The translations under genes and the position numbers were made by a program. Shown here piece after piece: positions 16,014-24,905 of a stretch of 64,000 nucleotides of DNA. The notes beneath the pieces are model-generated. The model did not search any database, had not been told where the DNA came from, and saw nothing but the letters and a program-made list of their open reading frames with translations. This DNA comes from Curtobacterium sp. VKM Ac-2865. Its GTDB lineage: Bacteria; Actinomycetota; Actinomycetes; Actinomycetales; Microbacteriaceae. The stretch is from NCBI RefSeq assembly GCF_015350905.1, contig NZ_JADKRZ010000001.1, positions 682,001 through 746,000 on the forward strand, read 5' to 3'. Positions within the stretch are counted from its first letter, which is position 1, and the number at the start of each line of letters is the position of its first letter.

Positions 16014-16099
16014 AGGCCCAACGACAACCGCGCGCAACGCCACGCGCACCGCGCCACGAACAGCGCACCCTCGCCACCAACACACCGCGCACCACACGC

Positions 16100-16133
16100 C
16101 GACGGCCCCCACGCCGGAGCGCAGGGGCCGTCG
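16100..16133 (-). terminator. Terminator hairpin of amt
   Basis: CGACGGCCCC (16100-16109) pairs perfectly with GGGGCCGTCG (16124-16133). It lies 20 bases after the amt stop on the minus strand. Confidence 0.75.
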
Positions 16134-16153
16134 GGCCGGACAGAGGCCGGGAG

Positions 16154-17428
16154 CTACCGGACGGAGACCGGGGTGCTGTCCTCCTGGTCGTAGAGGACGT
16201 AGCCCTCTTCGCCGTGGACCGCGGTGTCGATGCCGGCGACCTCGTCCTCGGTCTTCACACGGAAGCCGATGGTCTTCTCGATGATGAACCCGATGATGAA
16301 GGCCAGCACGAACGAGTACGCACCGACGGCGCCGGCGGCTGCGGCCTGCTTGCCGAGCTGCTCGAACGAGCCGGAGTAGATCAGGCCGGTGTCGTTGGCG
16401 AAGAAGCCGAGGAACAGCGTGCCGAAGATGCCGCCGACCAGGTGCACGCCGACCACGTCGAGCGAGTCGTCGAAGCCGAGGCGGTACTTCCAGTCGATCG
16501 CGAAGCAGCAGACGATGCCGGCGAGGAAGCCGAGCACGATGCCCCAACCCGGGGTGAGCGCAGCGCAGGCCGGGGTGATCGCGACGAGGCCGGTGACGGC
16601 ACCCGAGGCGGCACCGACGGACGTGGCCTTGCCGTCCCGGAGCTTCTCGATGAGCAGCCAGCCGAGGATCGCGGCGGCCGGGGCGGCGAGCGTGTTCACC
16701 CAGGCGATGGACGCGATGCCGTCAGCAGCGCCCTCGGACCCGGCGTTGAAGCCGAACCAGCCGAACCACAGGATCGCGGCACCGAGCAGGACGAAGGGCG
16801 GGTTGTGCGGCTTGTGCGCGCCCTTGGCGAACCCGACGCGCTTGCCGAGGACGATCGCCAGGGCGAGACCCGCTGCACCGGCGTTGATGTGCACCGCGGT
16901 ACCACCGGCGAAGTCGATGACGCCCCACGTGGCAGCCCAGCCGGAGGTGAGGTTGAACACCCACGAGGCGACCGGGAAGTAGACGACCGTGACCCAGACA
17001 CCGGCGAAGATCATCCACGCGCCGAACTTGGCACGGTCGGCGATCGCACCGGAGATGAGCGCGACCGTGATGATCGCGAACGTGGCCTGGAAGCCGACGA
17101 AGGCCATCGAGGGGTACGCGGCGTCGATCTTCGAGGCCGTGGCCTCCTCGAACGCCTGGCCGAGGCCGAGCTGGTTCCAGTCGATGCTGAAGAACCCGAC
17201 GACGCCGGAGATCGCTGTGTGGTCGCCGGTGTTGGCGAACGCGATCGCGTAGCCGTAGAGCACCCAGAGGACGCTCACGAGCGCGATCGCTCCGAACGAC
17301 ATCATCATCATGCTGATGACGGACTTGGCCTTCACCAGTCCGCCGTAGAAGAACGCCAGGCCTGGTGTCATGAACAACACCAGCGCCGCCATCACCAACA
17401 CGAACGTCGTGTTGCCCTGATCAAGCAT
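16154..17428 (-). CDS. amt: Ammonium transporter
   Basis: This is a 424-residue integral membrane protein of the Amt/Rh family that brings ammonium into the cell. It starts MLDQGNTTFVLVMAALVLFM and has eleven predicted membrane segments. The twin pore histidines are in GGTAVHINAGAAGLALAI and DVVGVHLVGGIFGTLFLGFF; the conserved Asp is in WGVIDFAGG. The cytosolic tail ends with EEGYVLYDQEDSTPVSVR. The usual companion glnK is absent: the next gene downstream is convergent. A GlnR-type box lies 67 bases upstream of the start, so expression should rise on nitrogen limitation. Confidence 0.97.
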   Translation of the reverse strand: MLDQGNTTFVLVMAALVLFMTPGLAFFYGGLVKAKSVISMMMMSFGAIALVSVLWVLYGYAIAFANTGDHTAISGVVGFFSIDWNQLGLGQAFEEATASKIDAAYPSMAFVGFQATFAIITVALISGAIADRAKFGAWMIFAGVWVTVVYFPVASWVFNLTSGWAATWGVIDFAGGTAVHINAGAAGLALAIVLGKRVGFAKGAHKPHNPPFVLLGAAILWFGWFGFNAGSEGAADGIASIAWVNTLAAPAAAILGWLLIEKLRDGKATSVGAASGAVTGLVAITPACAALTPGWGIVLGFLAGIVCCFAIDWKYRLGFDDSLDVVGVHLVGGIFGTLFLGFFANDTGLIYSGSFEQLGKQAAAAGAVGAYSFVLAFIIGFIIEKTIGFRVKTEDEVAGIDTAVHGEEGYVLYDQEDSTPVSVR

Positions 17429-17494
17429 GTCTCGCCTCTCGGTCGCGGTACGGATCGAGTCCGCCTCGGGTAGGACAGAGTCTGGCGAGGTGGT

Positions 17495-17532
17495 GTTTCA
17501 CAGGGGAACGCAGCGTGTTTCGCGGGTGTAAC
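17495..17532 (-). promoter_or_regulatory. GlnR-type box upstream of amt
   Basis: On the minus strand GTTAC-N6-GAAAC-N6-CGTTC-N6-GAAAC. Three of the four pentamers match the actinobacterial GlnR layout gTnAC-n6-GaAAC-n6-GTnAC-n6-GAAAC, all with exact six-base spacing; the third is degenerate. A further pair (TTTAC and GTAAC words, about 17545-17562) lies just upstream. Confidence 0.72.
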
Positions 17533-17658
17533 GCGATGCGCTGCCGTGTAAACGTCGTGTTACCGGCAGGCAGGGAACGGCACCGGATCGGCCTGGAGGC
17601 TCCCCCGGACCCCGCCACGCAGCCGCCGGCGCCCAGGCGGTCCAGCCCAGAGCGCGGC

Positions 17659-18702
17659 TCAGTCCAGAGCGCGGGTCAGCGCGACGACGCGGCTCGCGGC
17701 GCGCAGGTACTTCTTGCGGTACCCGCCCTCGAGCATCGACTCGGGGTACACCTGGTCCAGCGCTGTGCCCGACGCGACGATCCGCACCTGGCCGTCGTAC
17801 AGCCGGTCGACGAGCGCCACCCAGCGCAGCGCGTCCGTCTGGTCGCGGAACTCGGACACGTCGGTCAGCCCGACGGCGTCGAGCCCGTCGACCAACGCGA
17901 CGTACTTCGAGGGGTGCACCGATGCCAGGTGGGCCACGACGGACCGGAAGTCGTCCTGTGTGACGCGAGCGGGGCCTCCCGGCAGTTCGGCGGCCACGTC
18001 GGACACGACGCGAGCCGACTCGTCCACGGCCCGTCGACGGAAGTCGAGGCCGTCGATGCGCATGGTGTCGAACCGGTCGGACATCGCCTGGATCTCGCGG
18101 AGGAAGTCCTGCGCGGCGAAGCGCCCCTCGCCGAGGGCTCCTGGTGGTGTGTTCGACGTGGCGGCGAAGCGGGTGCCGGTGTCGCTGAGCTCCCGGATCA
18201 GCCGCGTCATCACCATGGTGTCGCCCGGGTCGTCGAGCTCGAACTCGTCGATGCACACCAGCGACGTGCCGCGCAGCAGGTCCACCGTCCCCTGGAAGCC
18301 GAGCGCGCCGACGAGTGCGGTGTACTCGATGAACGTGCCGAACGTCTTCCGGCCGGGCTCTGCGTGGTAGGCCGCGGCCAGCAGGTGGGTCTTGCCGACA
18401 CCGAACCCACCGTCGAGGTAGACCCCGGACGTCGTCGGCGTCTCCGGAGCGGCTCGACGGCGCCCGAACAGCCCGCGCTTCGCCGGCTCCGGGCGGGTGG
18501 CGACGAACGCGGCGACGGCGTCGCGGACGTCGGCCTGGGACGGGTAGTCCGCGTCCGGCCGGTAGGAGTCGAACGACGCGTCCGTGAACTGGGGCGGGGG
18601 CACCAGCGCAGCGGCCATCTGCTGCGGCGACACCTGCGGGTCACGGTCGACGAGGTGCTGTGGCAAGGAGGGCCTTCCGGGAAGGGAGTCGTGCGAGGTC
18701 AC
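17659..18702 (-). CDS. zapE: ZapE/AFG1-family P-loop ATPase
   Basis: This is a 347-residue AAA-like ATPase; in E. coli ZapE acts at the division septum. Walker A is [20 protein letters not shown] and Walker B is [20 protein letters not shown]. Next come the sensor [20 protein letters not shown] and the family C-terminus [20 protein letters not shown]. The start taken is GTG at 18702. A TTG at 18666 with GGAAGG upstream ([17 protein letters not shown]) would give 335 residues and is a serious alternative. It is divergent from the sulfurtransferase gene. Confidence 0.88.
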   Translation of the reverse strand: MTSHDSLPGRPSLPQHLVDRDPQVSPQQMAAALVPPPQFTDASFDSYRPDADYPSQADVRDAVAAFVATRPEPAKRGLFGRRRAAPETPTTSGVYLDGGFGVGKTHLLAAAYHAEPGRKTFGTFIEYTALVGALGFQGTVDLLRGTSLVCIDEFELDDPGDTMVMTRLIRELSDTGTRFAATSNTPPGALGEGRFAAQDFLREIQAMSDRFDTMRIDGLDFRRRAVDESARVVSDVAAELPGGPARVTQDDFRSVVAHLASVHPSKYVALVDGLDAVGLTDVSEFRDQTDALRWVALVDRLYDGQVRIVASGTALDQVYPESMLEGGYRKKYLRAASRVVALTRALD

Positions 18703-18796
18703 GTTGCACCGGGGTGACAGTACGTCCGCGTACCGTTGCTCCCGACGCCGAGCACCGATCCTAGTCCGGCGCCACCACGCACAAGGAGGCCTCCCG

Positions 18797-19711
18797 ATGA
18801 CCGCACCGGTCGACCCGTCCGACACGTTCCGCGACTACGCCCACCCCGAGCGGCTGGTCTCGACCGCGTGGCTGCAGGACCAGCTCGACGCCGGAGCCGT
18901 CGGCACCGCGGACCTCGTGGTGGTGGAGTCCGACGAGGACGTCCTGCTCTACGAGACCGGCCACGTGCCCGGTTCCGTGAAGATCGACTGGCACACGGAC
19001 CTCAACGACCCGGTGCAGCGCGACTACATCGACGGCGAGGCCTTCGCCCGGCTCGTCGGCGCCAAGGGGATCAGCCGCGACACCACCGTCGTCATCTACG
19101 GCGACAAGAACAACTGGTGGGCCGCCTACGCCCTCTGGGTCTTCACGCTCTTCGGCCACCAGGACGTCCGCCTGCTCGACGGCGGGCGCGCGAAGTGGAT
19201 CGCCGAGGACCGCCCCGTCACGACCGACCGCTCCGCCGTCACCCCTTCCGAGTACCCCGTCGTCGAGCGCGACGACGCCCCGGTCCGCGCGTTCAAGGAG
19301 GACGTCCTCGCGCACCTCGGCGAGCCCCTCATCGACGTCCGGAGCGCCCCGGAGTACAGCGGCGACCGCACCACCGCGCCGGACTACCCGGAAGAAGGCG
19401 CCCTGCGCGGCGGCCACATCCCCACTGCCGTGAACATCCCCTGGGCCACCGCGGCGGCACCGGACGGCACCTTCAAGTCCCGGGCCGAGCTCGACGCCGT
19501 GTACCGCGAGGGCGCCGGCATCGGTGACGCCGACCAGGTCATCGCGTACTGCCGCATCGGGGAGCGCTCGAGCCACACCTGGTTCGTCCTGCAGCACCTG
19601 CTCGGGTACGAGAACGTCCGCAACTACGACGGCTCCTGGACCGAGTGGGGCAGCGCCGTCCGCGTCCCGATCGTGCAGGGCACCGAGCCGGGAGCACTGC
19701 CGACCCGATGA
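18797..19711 (+). CDS. sseA: Thiosulfate/3-mercaptopyruvate sulfurtransferase (two rhodanese domains)
   Basis: This 304-residue enzyme moves sulfane sulfur from a donor to a thiol acceptor through a persulfide. The N-terminal inactive rhodanese domain covers about 25-140 ([39 protein letters not shown]). The C-terminal domain holds the active Cys in [20 protein letters not shown]. The start at 18797 has AAGGAGG upstream. It overlaps sufE by ATGA, so the two are co-translated; the rhodanese may feed sulfur to SufE or the two may share iron-sulfur duty. Substrate preference cannot be read from the loop with certainty. Confidence 0.92.
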   Translation: MTAPVDPSDTFRDYAHPERLVSTAWLQDQLDAGAVGTADLVVVESDEDVLLYETGHVPGSVKIDWHTDLNDPVQRDYIDGEAFARLVGAKGISRDTTVVIYGDKNNWWAAYALWVFTLFGHQDVRLLDGGRAKWIAEDRPVTTDRSAVTPSEYPVVERDDAPVRAFKEDVLAHLGEPLIDVRSAPEYSGDRTTAPDYPEEGALRGGHIPTAVNIPWATAAAPDGTFKSRAELDAVYREGAGIGDADQVIAYCRIGERSSHTWFVLQHLLGYENVRNYDGSWTEWGSAVRVPIVQGTEPGALPTR

Positions 19712-20160
19712 GCGACACCACCGAGCTCCCCGCCGTCCTCGCCGAGACCCGCGACGACTTCCTCGCGCTGACCCAGGCCGACCGGCTGCAGCTGCTCCTC
19801 GAGTTCTCGAACGAGCTGCCCGCGCTGCCGGAGCGCCTGCAGGGCCACGAGGACGAACTCGAGCGCGTCGAGGAGTGCCAGTCCCCCGTGTTCATCCTGG
19901 TCACCGTCGGTGAGGACGGCGACGCCCCCGACATGGTCCGCATGCACGCCACCGCCCCGCGTGAGTCGCCGACCACGCGCGGCTTCGCGTCGATCCTGGC
20001 GCAGGGCCTGTCCGGCCTGACCGTCGACCAGGTGCTCGCCGTGCCGGCGGACTACCCGCTGACCATCGGGCTGTCCGAGGCGGTCAGCCCCCTGCGCATC
20101 CGCGGGATGGTCGGCATGCTCGGACGCGTCCAGCGGCAGGTCCGCGCGGCAGTCGCGTAG
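19708..20160 (+). CDS. sufE: SufE-family sulfur acceptor protein
   Basis: SufE takes sulfur from a cysteine desulfurase and stimulates Fe-S cluster assembly. The 150-residue product contains the acceptor Cys in [20 protein letters not shown] and the family segment [20 protein letters not shown], with [17 protein letters not shown]. The length is normal. It overlaps the rhodanese stop by four bases, with no sufS nearby. A bidirectional palindrome ends the unit. Confidence 0.93.
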   Translation: MSDTTELPAVLAETRDDFLALTQADRLQLLLEFSNELPALPERLQGHEDELERVEECQSPVFILVTVGEDGDAPDMVRMHATAPRESPTTRGFASILAQGLSGLTVDQVLAVPADYPLTIGLSEAVSPLRIRGMVGMLGRVQRQVRAAVA

Positions 20161-20172
20161 ACCCGACCCGTT

Positions 20173-20220
20173 GACGGACTGGAGGCGCGGTGCCAGCTGG
20201 CGCCGCGCCTCCCGTCCGTC
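20173..20220. terminator. Bidirectional palindromic terminator, GGAGGC family
   Basis: GACGGACTGGAGGCGCGGTG and its near-complement ending at 20220 flank a CCAGCTGG centre. It lies between the convergent ends of sufE and the alpha/beta hydrolase, so it can serve both. Confidence 0.8.
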
Positions 20221-20232
20221 CTGCGGTCGCGT

Positions 20233-21456
20233 CTACCGCGCGCTGGCCGCACCGTCCCGCTGGACCACCTCGGTCAGCCACGCGAGGATGCGGGCGTCGA
20301 ACCAGTCGGCGTCGTGGTTCCAGAGCTTGGTGTGCCGGGCGTCGTGCGCGACCTCGAGCCGGACCAGGTCCGGGCGGGCCTCGGCCAGCGCGTGCGACGC
20401 CGAGGACGGCACGAAGCCGTCGTCGTCGCTGTGCAGCAGCAGGATCGGCACGGTGAGCTCGTCGGCGCGCGCGACCATGTCGAGCTCGCGGAGGTCGACC
20501 GGCTGCGCGAGCCCGGCCAGGCGGTGCAGCACCGGCGTGCGGAGCACCCGCTGCGCGACCTTCCGGACCACCCGCGGCAGGCGCATCGCGCGGCTCTGGG
20601 ACTTGAGCACCGCGTGCCAGTCGACGACGGCCGACTCGAGCACGACGCCGTCGACCAGGTGCGCCAGCGGCGACCGCACGAGGGTCTGCAGGACGACCGC
20701 GCCGCCCATCGACCAGCCCATCAGCACGACGCTCGTCGCACCGTGGGCGGCGACCCAGCGGAGGGCGGAGTCGACGTCCTCCCACTCGGTGGAGCCGAGG
20801 CCGTAGCGCCCGTCGACGCTCTTCGGGGCGACGCCGTCGTTGCGCCACGAGACGAGGAGCACCGAGTAGCCGGCGGCGCGGAAGACCGGCACGGCGCGGA
20901 TGGTCTCGGCGCGGGTGACGCCACGGCCGTGCACCAGGACGGCCCAGGGCGCGGCGGGGTCGTCGGCGCGGACGACCCACGCGGGCGCGGGACCGTTCGG
21001 CGTCGGGACGTCGACGTCCTCGACCGGGACGTCGAGCTCGCCGGGGGTCAGGTAGAACCAGCCGCCCCACCGACCGCGGCGGGCGTCGGTCGGGTCGCCG
21101 GCGTCGATCGCGATGATGCGTCGGGTGACGGTGGTCGGCGTCATCGCGACCACGTCGCCGACCCGCATGTGGCCGGTGCCACCGCCGAACCACAGGCTGT
21201 AGCGGCCCTGCAGCTCGGTGTCCGGCGTGCGCTCGAGGGTCACGGTGCCGTGGATGCGGTCGACCTCGATGATCGGGACCCGCTCGGTGCGCTTGCGGTC
21301 CGGCGTGACGACCATCCGGGCGATCGCGGCGACGAAACCCCCGACGACGGCAGTGCCCACCGCAGCGGCGGCGAGACCGGTCCCGAGGGCGATGAGTCCG
21401 GCGGAGCGCGCGGCACCCGGCGCTGGCTCCACGGCGGGTCGCGCGGAACGGGACAT
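20233..21456 (-). CDS. Membrane-anchored alpha/beta hydrolase
   Basis: The 407-residue product begins MSRSARPAVEPAPGAARSAG and has one membrane segment at about 18-47. The hydrolase domain has the oxyanion-side HGRGVTRAETIRAVPVFRAA, the nucleophile elbow SVVLMGWSMGGAVVLQTLVR (GxSxG Ser), the acid Asp in LLLHSDDDGFVPSSASHALA and a His in AHDARHTKLWNHD. The substrate is unknown; it resembles the actinobacterial FrsA/acyl-CoA thioester-hydrolase-like proteins with an N-terminal beta domain. The start at 21456 follows TAGGCT by seven bases without a ribosome-binding site, so a leaderless mRNA is likely. Confidence 0.85.
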   Translation of the reverse strand: MSRSARPAVEPAPGAARSAGLIALGTGLAAAAVGTAVVGGFVAAIARMVVTPDRKRTERVPIIEVDRIHGTVTLERTPDTELQGRYSLWFGGGTGHMRVGDVVAMTPTTVTRRIIAIDAGDPTDARRGRWGGWFYLTPGELDVPVEDVDVPTPNGPAPAWVVRADDPAAPWAVLVHGRGVTRAETIRAVPVFRAAGYSVLLVSWRNDGVAPKSVDGRYGLGSTEWEDVDSALRWVAAHGATSVVLMGWSMGGAVVLQTLVRSPLAHLVDGVVLESAVVDWHAVLKSQSRAMRLPRVVRKVAQRVLRTPVLHRLAGLAQPVDLRELDMVARADELTVPILLLHSDDDGFVPSSASHALAEARPDLVRLEVAHDARHTKLWNHDADWFDARILAWLTEVVQRDGAASAR

Positions 21457-21463
21457 GGTCCGG

Positions 21464-21473
21464 AGCCTAGTCT
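21464..21473. promoter_or_regulatory. Overlapping divergent -10 elements
   Basis: AGCCTAGTCT contains TAGGCT on the minus strand (21469-21464), seven bases before the hydrolase ATG. It also contains TAGTCT on the plus strand (21468-21473), six bases before the DUF3000 GTG. The two hexamers share two bases, so one polymerase would exclude the other. Confidence 0.6.
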
Positions 21474-21479
21474 GCATTC

Positions 21480-22076
21480 GTGTCCGACACCCATGAGCCC
21501 ACGGCCGAACCGGAGGCCTTCGCCGGCCTCCGCGCGTTCGTGTCGACGGGTGGGACCCGCAGCGAGACCACGGTGACCGAGATCCCGTCGCCGTCCCGCC
21601 TCGCACCCTTCTCGATCGCGCTGGCTGCGGACGTCTCAGGCGTGGAGCACGGGGTCGACTCCGACCTCGGCACCGGACGGTTCATCGCCCTGTACGACCC
21701 CGAAGAACCAGCCGGGTGGGCGGGCGCGTTCCGCATCGTGACGTTCGCGCAGGCACCCCTCGAGCCGGAGATCGGCGTCGACGAGTTCGTCGCCGACGTG
21801 ACGTGGAGCTGGCTCGTGGACGCCCTCGCGGCGAACGGGGCCGAGTACGACCACGCGTCGGGCACCGCAACCAAGATCATCTCCCGCGGCTACGGCGACC
21901 TCGCGGCCCAGGGCGACGGCGCGCAGCTCGAGCTCCGGGCCTCGTGGACGCCGCGCGGCACCGACCTCGTCGCGCACGTCGAGGCCTGGGAGGAGATCGT
22001 CGCCATGCTCGCAGGACTCCCGCCGTCGTCGGACGGCGTGACGCTCCTCGGCCCCAGGAGGCTCGCCCGTGACTGA
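21480..22076 (+). CDS. DUF3000 family protein
   Basis: This is a 198-residue actinobacterial protein of unknown function. Family stretches include FAGLRAFVSTGGTRSETTVT, IALAADVSGVEHGVDSDLGT, GRFIALYDPEEPAGWAGAFR and YDHASGTATKIISRGYGDLA. It is commonly found next to an RNase D-like gene, as here, and overlaps it by eight bases. The GTG start at 21480 is preceded by TAGTCT at leaderless distance. No catalytic residues are suggested. Confidence 0.9.
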   Translation: MSDTHEPTAEPEAFAGLRAFVSTGGTRSETTVTEIPSPSRLAPFSIALAADVSGVEHGVDSDLGTGRFIALYDPEEPAGWAGAFRIVTFAQAPLEPEIGVDEFVADVTWSWLVDALAANGAEYDHASGTATKIISRGYGDLAAQGDGAQLELRASWTPRGTDLVAHVEAWEEIVAMLAGLPPSSDGVTLLGPRRLARD

Positions 22077-23559
22077 CCCCGTTGCTCCCCGCCGCGTCCC
22101 GATCGACCCGTTCGCCGTGCCGGAGTCGGTGCTGGCGGACAGCTCGGCCACGTCCGTGACGCCGGAGCCTGCCGCCGCAACGGCACCCGCCGACGCAACG
22201 GCACCTGCCGCCGCGCCGGCACCCGTCGCCGCGCCGGGCGCCGGTGCGACGAGCGCCGGTGCGCCGCCCGTCGACGCCCCTGCCGCCGATGCCGCCGCCG
22301 CCCCGGCCACCGCGGGCCCCGCCCCGGCCGCCGCCGTCGTCCCGTCCTTCGAAGCGACCCACGACGCGGTCAAGGTCATCGAGTCGCGCGAGGACTACCT
22401 CGCCGCCGTCGAGCGCATCGCCGCCGGACACGGCCCGGTCGCGGTCGACGCCGAACGCGCCAGCGGCTACCGGTACTCGCAGCGCGCCTACCTCATCCAG
22501 GTGTTCCGCCGCGGTGCCGGCGCCTTCCTGTTCGACCCCATCACCATCGGGGACTTCCGCGAGCTGCAGGACGCGATCGTCGACGAGGAGTGGCTCTTCC
22601 ACGCCGCGTCGCAGGACCTCCCGTGCCTGCGCGAGGTCGGTCTCGTGCCGACGCGCATCTTCGACACCGAGCTCGGCGCGCGCATCGCCGGCTTCCCCCG
22701 GGTCGGCCTCGGCGCCGTCGTCGAGCAGCTGCTCGGGATCACGCTCGCGAAGGCCCACTCGGCCGCCGACTGGTCGACCCGTCCGCTGCCGCAGTCGTGG
22801 CTCGTGTACGCGTCGCTCGACGTCGAGCTGCTCCCCGACCTCCGCGACGCCCTCGCCGCGACGCTCGACGAGGCCGGCAAGACGCAGATCGCGCAGCAGG
22901 AGTTCCACGCCGTGCTGAACCGCGCCCCGAAGCCGCCGAAGGCCGAGCCCTGGCGCCGCCTGTCCGGCATGCACGCGCTCCGTGGGCAGCGCGCCCTCGC
23001 CATCGCCCGGTCGCTGTGGGAGGCACGCGACGCCTTCGCCCAGGAGACCGACATCGCCCCGGGCCGCACGATCCCGGACGCGGCCATCGTCGCCGCCGCC
23101 GCAGCCGCACCGGAGACCCGCAAGGACCTGTCGGCGGTCAAGGCCTTCACAGGCCGGGCGAGCCGCTCCGAGCTCGACCGCTGGTGGGCCGCCGTCGAGG
23201 CCGGACGCACGACCGAGGACCTGCCGAAGCTCCGCGGCCGTGGTGAGCCGACCCTGCCGCCGCCCCGCGCGTGGGCCGACCGCAACCCCGAGGCCGACCG
23301 CCGCTACAAGGCCGCACGGGCCGCCGTCGCAGCGCGGGCCGAGGAGCTCGACATCCCGCTCGAGAACCTCCTCACCCCGGACACCCTCCGGACGGTGGCG
23401 TGGGAACCGCCCGCGGACGTCTCGCCCGCCGGTGTCGGAGCGGCCCTCGCGGCCCTCGACGCGCGCGACTGGCAGGTCGAGGAGACCGCAGCCCGCATCG
23501 CCGAGGCGTTTGTGGCAGCAGGACAGGACGACGGCGGGGCGACTCCCGCCTCGTCGTAG
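22069..23559 (+). CDS. rnd: RNase D-like 3'-5' exonuclease with HRDC domain
   Basis: This is a 496-residue DEDD-family nuclease, probably acting on structured or stable RNA ends. After a low-complexity Ala/Pro stretch (about 30-95), the exonuclease domain has GPVAVDAERASGYRYSQRAY (D-x-E), FHAASQDLPCLREVG (Asp) and WLVYASLDVELLPDLRDAL (Tyr and Asp). The HRDC domain follows (MHALRGQRALAIARSLWEAR). A C-terminal HRDC-like region ends in a Gly/Ala-rich tail. The start is GTG inside the DUF3000 end. The Ala/Pro linker is longer than in E. coli Rnd. Confidence 0.92.
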   Translation: MTDPVAPRRVPIDPFAVPESVLADSSATSVTPEPAAATAPADATAPAAAPAPVAAPGAGATSAGAPPVDAPAADAAAAPATAGPAPAAAVVPSFEATHDAVKVIESREDYLAAVERIAAGHGPVAVDAERASGYRYSQRAYLIQVFRRGAGAFLFDPITIGDFRELQDAIVDEEWLFHAASQDLPCLREVGLVPTRIFDTELGARIAGFPRVGLGAVVEQLLGITLAKAHSAADWSTRPLPQSWLVYASLDVELLPDLRDALAATLDEAGKTQIAQQEFHAVLNRAPKPPKAEPWRRLSGMHALRGQRALAIARSLWEARDAFAQETDIAPGRTIPDAAIVAAAAAAPETRKDLSAVKAFTGRASRSELDRWWAAVEAGRTTEDLPKLRGRGEPTLPPPRAWADRNPEADRRYKAARAAVAARAEELDIPLENLLTPDTLRTVAWEPPADVSPAGVGAALAALDARDWQVEETAARIAEAFVAAGQDDGGATPASS

Positions 23560-23691
23560 GAACCGACCAACCGACATGCGGCCCCTCAGCCGCGGGGCAT
23601 AGCGTCGGGTCGTCGCCGGGGTCTGCCCCGGCCAGGGTCGGGACGCACGCGAAAGTCCCGACTCGATCGATGTGGATCTGTGGAGGCCAGC

Positions 23692-24903
23692 TTGGCAAAG
23701 GCATCAGACGTCGTGTTCGTCGACGGCGTTCGGACACCGTTCGGACGCGCCGGGGAGAAGGGGGTGTTCTGGCGGACCCGCGCCGACGACCTCGCCGTGC
23801 ACGCGATGCGCGGCCTGCTCGACCGGAACAGCTCCCTCGACGGAGCCGCCGTGGACGACGTCGCCGTCGCCGCGACGACGCAGCAGGGCGACCAGGGCCT
23901 GACCCTCGGCCGCACGGTGGGCATGCTCGCCGGTCTGCCGAAGTCCGTCCCCGGCTACGCCATCGACCGCATGTGCGCCGGTGCCATGACGAGCGTCACG
24001 ACCCTCGCGGGCGCCATCGCGTTCGGCGCGGCCGACATCGCGATCGCCGGTGGGGTCGAGCACATGGGACGCCACCCGATGGGCTTCAACGCCGACCCGA
24101 ACCCGCGCTTCGTCGCGGAGCGCATGGTCTCGAGTGACGCCCTCGTCATGGGTGCAACGGCCGAGCGCCTGCACGACCGCTTCCCCGCCATCACGAAGGA
24201 CCGCACCGACGCCTTCGCCGTGCAGTCCCAGCAGCGCTACGCCGCCGCCTGGGGCGCCGGCAAGCTGCAGCCGGACGTCGTCCCGGTCGAGGTCAACACC
24301 GGAGCGGGCTGGGACATCGTGTCGGCCGACGAGCCGCCGCGCCCCGGCACCACCCTGGAGGCCCTGGCCGCGTTGAAGACGCCGTTCCGGCCCCACGGAC
24401 GGGTCACCGCCGGCAACGCCGCCGGCCTGAACGACGGCGCGACGATGAGCCTGCTCGCCTCGTCCGCCGGTGCAGCGGAGCACGGCCTGCCGACGAAGAT
24501 GCGCATGGTCTCGTTCGCCTTCGCCGGCGTCGAGCCCGAGGTGATGGGCGTCGGCCCGGTCCCCGCCACCGACAAGGCGCTGTCGAAGGCCGGTCTGTCG
24601 ATCGACGACATCGGCCTGTTCGAGATCAACGAGGCCTTCGCCGTGCAGGTGCTCGCCTTCCTCGACAACTACGGCATCGCGCAGGACTCCCCGAACGTCA
24701 ACGCCTGGGGCGGCGCGATCGCCGTCGGGCACCCGCTGGCGTCGAGCGGCGTCCGCCTGATGAACCAGCTCGCGGCGCAGTTCGCCGAGCGTCCCGACGT
24801 CAAGTACGGCATCACCACGATGTGCATCGGGCTCGGCCAGGGCGGGACCGTCATCTGGGAGAACCCCTCGTTCAGCAAGTCCGCGGCACGGAAGGCGGCC
24901 TGA
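23692..24903 (+). CDS. fadA: Acetyl-CoA C-acyltransferase (thiolase, FadA-like)
   Basis: This enzyme cleaves 3-ketoacyl-CoA in the last step of fatty-acid beta-oxidation. The 403-residue product has all active-site parts: nucleophile Cys in YAIDRMCAGAMTSVTTLAG, NEAFAVQ in GLFEINEAFAVQVLAF, His in AVGHPLASSGVRLMNQLA and the second Cys in TTMCIGLGQGGTVIWE. TTG at 23692 is chosen because GGAGG lies six bases upstream and the protein then starts with Ala-Lys-Ala-Ser; a GTG at 23680 overlaps that site. fadB follows after two bases. Confidence 0.95.
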   Translation: MAKASDVVFVDGVRTPFGRAGEKGVFWRTRADDLAVHAMRGLLDRNSSLDGAAVDDVAVAATTQQGDQGLTLGRTVGMLAGLPKSVPGYAIDRMCAGAMTSVTTLAGAIAFGAADIAIAGGVEHMGRHPMGFNADPNPRFVAERMVSSDALVMGATAERLHDRFPAITKDRTDAFAVQSQQRYAAAWGAGKLQPDVVPVEVNTGAGWDIVSADEPPRPGTTLEALAALKTPFRPHGRVTAGNAAGLNDGATMSLLASSAGAAEHGLPTKMRMVSFAFAGVEPEVMGVGPVPATDKALSKAGLSIDDIGLFEINEAFAVQVLAFLDNYGIAQDSPNVNAWGGAIAVGHPLASSGVRLMNQLAAQFAERPDVKYGITTMCIGLGQGGTVIWENPSFSKSAARKAA

Positions 24904-24905
24904 CC

